A stretch of DNA of 64,000 bases, taken from NCBI GenBank assembly GCA_036850595.1, contig CM072166.1:17254758-17318757 (forward strand), given 5' to 3'. Positions 61,001 to 64,000 of the stretch are shown in pieces (position 1 is the stretch's first letter; every line of letters begins with the position of its first letter). The DNA comes from Rhyacichthys aspro. Taxonomy: Eukaryota > Chordata > Actinopteri > Gobiiformes > Rhyacichthyidae. The notes under the pieces are model-generated. The model did not search any database and was not told the origin of the DNA. It saw nothing but the letters and a program-made list of their open reading frames with translations. A program made the translations under genes and the position numbers.

Positions 61001-61878
61001 ATGCTCTGCTTTTTGCTGTGAGTAAGTGCGCTAACAAAAAACTAAATTCTTGTTTAGAGTTCAAAACAAAGACAGTTAGTGTTAGTGCAGTGACACTGGT
61101 TTCATAGCTCAGAACCAGCACCCTGTAAAAGAAAAAGATGGGGATGGCCAGTGCTAGAGCTAAAATCATCTTCATGTTTATCTGGCTACAGGTTTTTAGC
61201 ATTGCTAGCTAGCTACAGATAACAGGCATTGCATGCATTGTGTTTCTTTCACTCCAAGGAACAGGCTGACTAATGTGTAATCAAAATTTACTAAAGATTG
61301 ATAGTACAGTTTAACTCATGAAAGAAGGGATTGTGTGGCCTTATTGCCTTTGTATTTGGGAGGCTTCCCGCTTCACTGCATACAACTGGACAGGGGAGTA
61401 CTTTAAAGAAAAGTGCAATCTGGTTTACAAATGTTTGACTTTTTAAAAAGGGGCAAACAGTTTCAAAGACTTTCAATGAAAAAAGCATGTCCTAATCATT
61501 TGTGCCTCTTTTCAATGGAGTCAGATTTGGGAGGAGTTCTGTCATATTCCGTCTGTTATGTTTCATATTTTGTAAAAAGTCTAAAGTCCACCTAATCAAT
61601 CAAAAACTGTCATTGTTCTTTAAACTACAACTATCTCACACATAATGCCCATTTTTATGTCCATAGGCTCCGCTGTGCATCCCTCCCTCCTCCAGCTGCA
61701 GGATCAATCACAAAGCATGTTTGTGATTCATTTACAATGTCTCAAATGTATGCTGTTTATCCGAGACTAGGCGCATGCTTCCTCTGTATTTGAAGCAACA
61801 ATGCTGCTTTGTGCTGGTGTTGGTAGTTGCTAAAATGAACTCACTGTCATCTAAACCCAAACCCCTGCAGAGTCTTAG

Positions 61879-62090
61879 GGTGTACTCACACTTGGCAAAC
61901 CAGTGCCCAGGCCTAAAATGCCCCTAAGGTCTGGTTCGTTTGGCTGATGTGAGTGCTCCCTTGCTTCTCCGTGCTTGAGAACCAAACACTTCCACGTTTA
62001 ATCACGGTTGGGCATGTGCACTAGCATTACTACAAGCCGTGTACATCATCTCACGGTCCCTTCAAACAAACAAAAGGTTCCTGGAGGTCC
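61879..62090 (+). repeat. Possible MITE fragment
   Basis: It starts GGGTGTACTCACACTTGGC, resembling the end of fish hAT-type MITEs, with inner sequence GGTTCGTTTGGCTGATGTGAG. No opposite end was found, so the call is tentative. Confidence 0.35.
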
Positions 62091-64000
62091 GATAAAACTA
62101 ATACAACTTCCAAATCAAATCCAAAACGAAAAGCGACGTCCGTTGAGCTGTTGACTGATTCTGTTGCACAGCTTACGAAATCTGGACCCAAATGTGGTAA
62201 ATACATCTGGCTCCATAGCATTACTCTAAACTTCCAACCTCATCAACCCTTTGCCAGTTCACATGGAGGACATCACATTTTATTAGCCCAGTAATTCTAA
62301 AGTACATGACAATGACGTCAGCCTTGCAGGGTCAGTCTAGTTTTTCCACTTTTGGGGGAAGCACCTGGTTGATTGCTGGGGCTCGTGTGGCAGTGACCCT
62401 TAGATTCCACGACAGGATTATACCAGGCTAAAGCACCCTTACACATCTGTTAAACACCCTTGTCAGCTCTAGTTTCATAATAAACACAGCTGACTCTTCA
62501 CCGGGGCCATTAGGGTAAGAATGTACATCTCCATAATTTATAGCATGATGCAAATAGCTTACAGTAGTTCCCCTGGCTATTCAGAAAAACACTAAGAAGA
62601 CGAACAAATTAAACCATTATCTGATGAGAGCGTATATGAAACTTTGGTAAATCAACATTACATCATCTGCCTTCACGTGCCAGGCCCCCTCAGCTGGAAG
62701 AACACAGTCACACTCTTAAACTGCCCCGTCTTTTCACCCGTGAGTCGGAGAGAGGGGGTTCCTGTCCAGATGGCCCCTGGCAGGCCCAGCTGTACGCCTT
62801 CGATTACATAAACCAAGGGCTGATATCCCGACAGTCAATGAAGGAGTCCAGATTCGTTGTGGGAAAGTCCTGTGTAACCGCAGAACATGAGTGAGATAGT
62901 GGCCTCGGACTGATTGTGAAACTGAAAGCTTTCAGTGAGGTCTTTTAACAAGATGGGGCCTCTAATTTTCACCCTATCAGGTCACTGGCACTGTCTTAAG
63001 AGATGCACTGGAACTTTTCTCAAATTTCTAAAGCTAAACTGTCTAGTATGTGCCCATCAAGGCCTTTGTTACACATATGTTCTGATCCTGCCCTCTTATG
63101 GGTAACTACTGGAGGGTAAGTCTTTGGTACACTCTCTATACACAGAATTTGGCATAAGGCTGAAGCAAAATCCGTTAGTGCCCTTGTTTGGGGTCCGGGA
63201 GGGACAAAGCCACTTAAGCACTGCAAACAATTGCTATACTATTCTGTTAATAAGAAACTTTACAACTTTAAAACTGAACAACTTTAACATTTTTATAACT
63301 GATTTAATCATTTGTCTGCTTTGAAAACAGAGTGTGTTTTGGGCTTCACAAAATCTTTACACTGTTTTGACTCAAGTTTCAATCTGAGAAATCACTGTCA
63401 AATCTAAATCAATCAGTATTTATGTTGTCAGTTGTCAAGTGTTGTTTCATATATATGTTTTAGTTTGCCATGTTGGATGATTTGACAAATGCAAAACCAT
63501 AGCAACTGAGTCACAGCTTTCAGTTGCTGCATAAACTTCATTTTTTTCTTTTCATTTCCTAATGCAGAGTACTGATATGACACATCATCATGAGTCATGA
63601 TGCGCTGACTGATTTATTATTCCATAGGAACAAATAAACAGTGTCCCTCTATTTCAAAACGGACACTGAATATAAAATATCTTTCATAACAATGTTGCAC
63701 CAAGTAATTTAAATAAAAAGATCAATATCCAAGTCACCGCGTATTACTTTAACAGCTCAGATTAAGTGCAAATCCTATGATTAGCTCTCTATGTGTGGGA
63801 AATGAGCGTAAGGTACATAGACTTAATCTAAAGATAAAGCTAAGCACTAAAAATTGAAACTTTGAGGTTTCAAATAATCCTTTCCCCAAAACCAGACAAT
63901 GAATTGAGAAACAACAGTGAGTAATAGTGAATTCCTGAAAGCAAGAGGAACTGTCATTACAGAATGAAGAAAAAAAGAACTGTTTTACATCGGTCGCTCA

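Larger units (their letters stand above)
45985..64000 (-). other. gas7: gas7 5' intron or upstream region (18 kb, continues off window)
   Basis: No SH3 exon (WWEGE or GWFPASYVQ-like sequence) was seen on the minus strand. It contains two CpG-rich clusters (46328-46530, 57370-57620), a hAT-like MITE (53112-54121), a pogo/Tigger-like MITE (55642-56212), an L2-type fragment (57895-58005), and a possible MITE piece at 61879-62090. The remainder is AT-rich with no recognisable gene. Confidence 0.7.

Noticed and set aside
62690..62800. GC-richer stretch near 62.7 kb as a possible SH3 or first exon
   Set aside because: Neither strand gives SH3-like sequence or a suitable phase-0 donor.

Overview
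This is a vertebrate nuclear window, almost certainly from a ray-finned (teleost) fish. The genes are split by canonical GT-AG introns. The proteins encoded are a sarcomeric-type myosin heavy chain and the vertebrate F-BAR protein GAS7. The interspersed repeats are types common in fish genomes: Tc1-like transposons, an RTE/Rex-type LINE fragment, L2-type tails, a pogo/Tigger-like MITE and a hAT-like MITE. Nothing bacterial, viral or CRISPR-like was seen.

Layout. Positions 1-4668 (+ strand) hold the last eleven coding exons of a myosin II heavy chain. They cover the distal coiled-coil rod and an unusual extended C-terminal tailpiece, followed by a short 3' UTR with a poly(A) signal at 5142-5147. 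On the minus strand, a gas7 orthologue runs tail-to-tail against it. Its stop codon is at 6638-6640, its 3' UTR runs down to about 5225, and thirteen coding exons are spread from 6638 to 45984. These exons join in frame throughout and give 415 residues: a WW domain, a Ser/Pro-rich linker, and a complete FCH/F-BAR region. The N-terminal (SH3) exon(s) expected in the long isoform are not visible, so the 5' end lies beyond 64000 or in an exon I cannot recognise in the last 18 kb.

The rest is intronic. It contains a decayed Tc1-like transposon (9798-11695) with a LINE fragment nested directly inside its left inverted repeat, and a second, truncated Tc1 fragment (about 7050-7690). There is also a 1-kb hAT-like MITE with near-perfect 8-bp target duplications (53112-54121) and a 571-bp pogo/Tigger-like MITE (55642-56212). 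Several L2-type repeat tails, a diverged local duplication (27476-27915) and two CpG-rich clusters (46328-46530 and 57370-57620) complete the picture. The clusters could be alternative gas7 promoters. Positions 25288-25545 look like a sequencing or assembly artefact, with runs of 42 G, 32 G and long C runs followed by homopolymer-inflated sequence.

The two genes do not form a pathway. Myosin heavy chain is the thick-filament motor of muscle, and GAS7 links membrane curvature to actin. Their linkage matches known vertebrate synteny, since GAS7 lies beside the skeletal MYH cluster in human. No new biological system is evident. The most interesting signals are the atypical myosin tail, the inverted repeat and hairpin in the gas7 3' UTR, the very close convergent poly(A) signals and the nested transposon.
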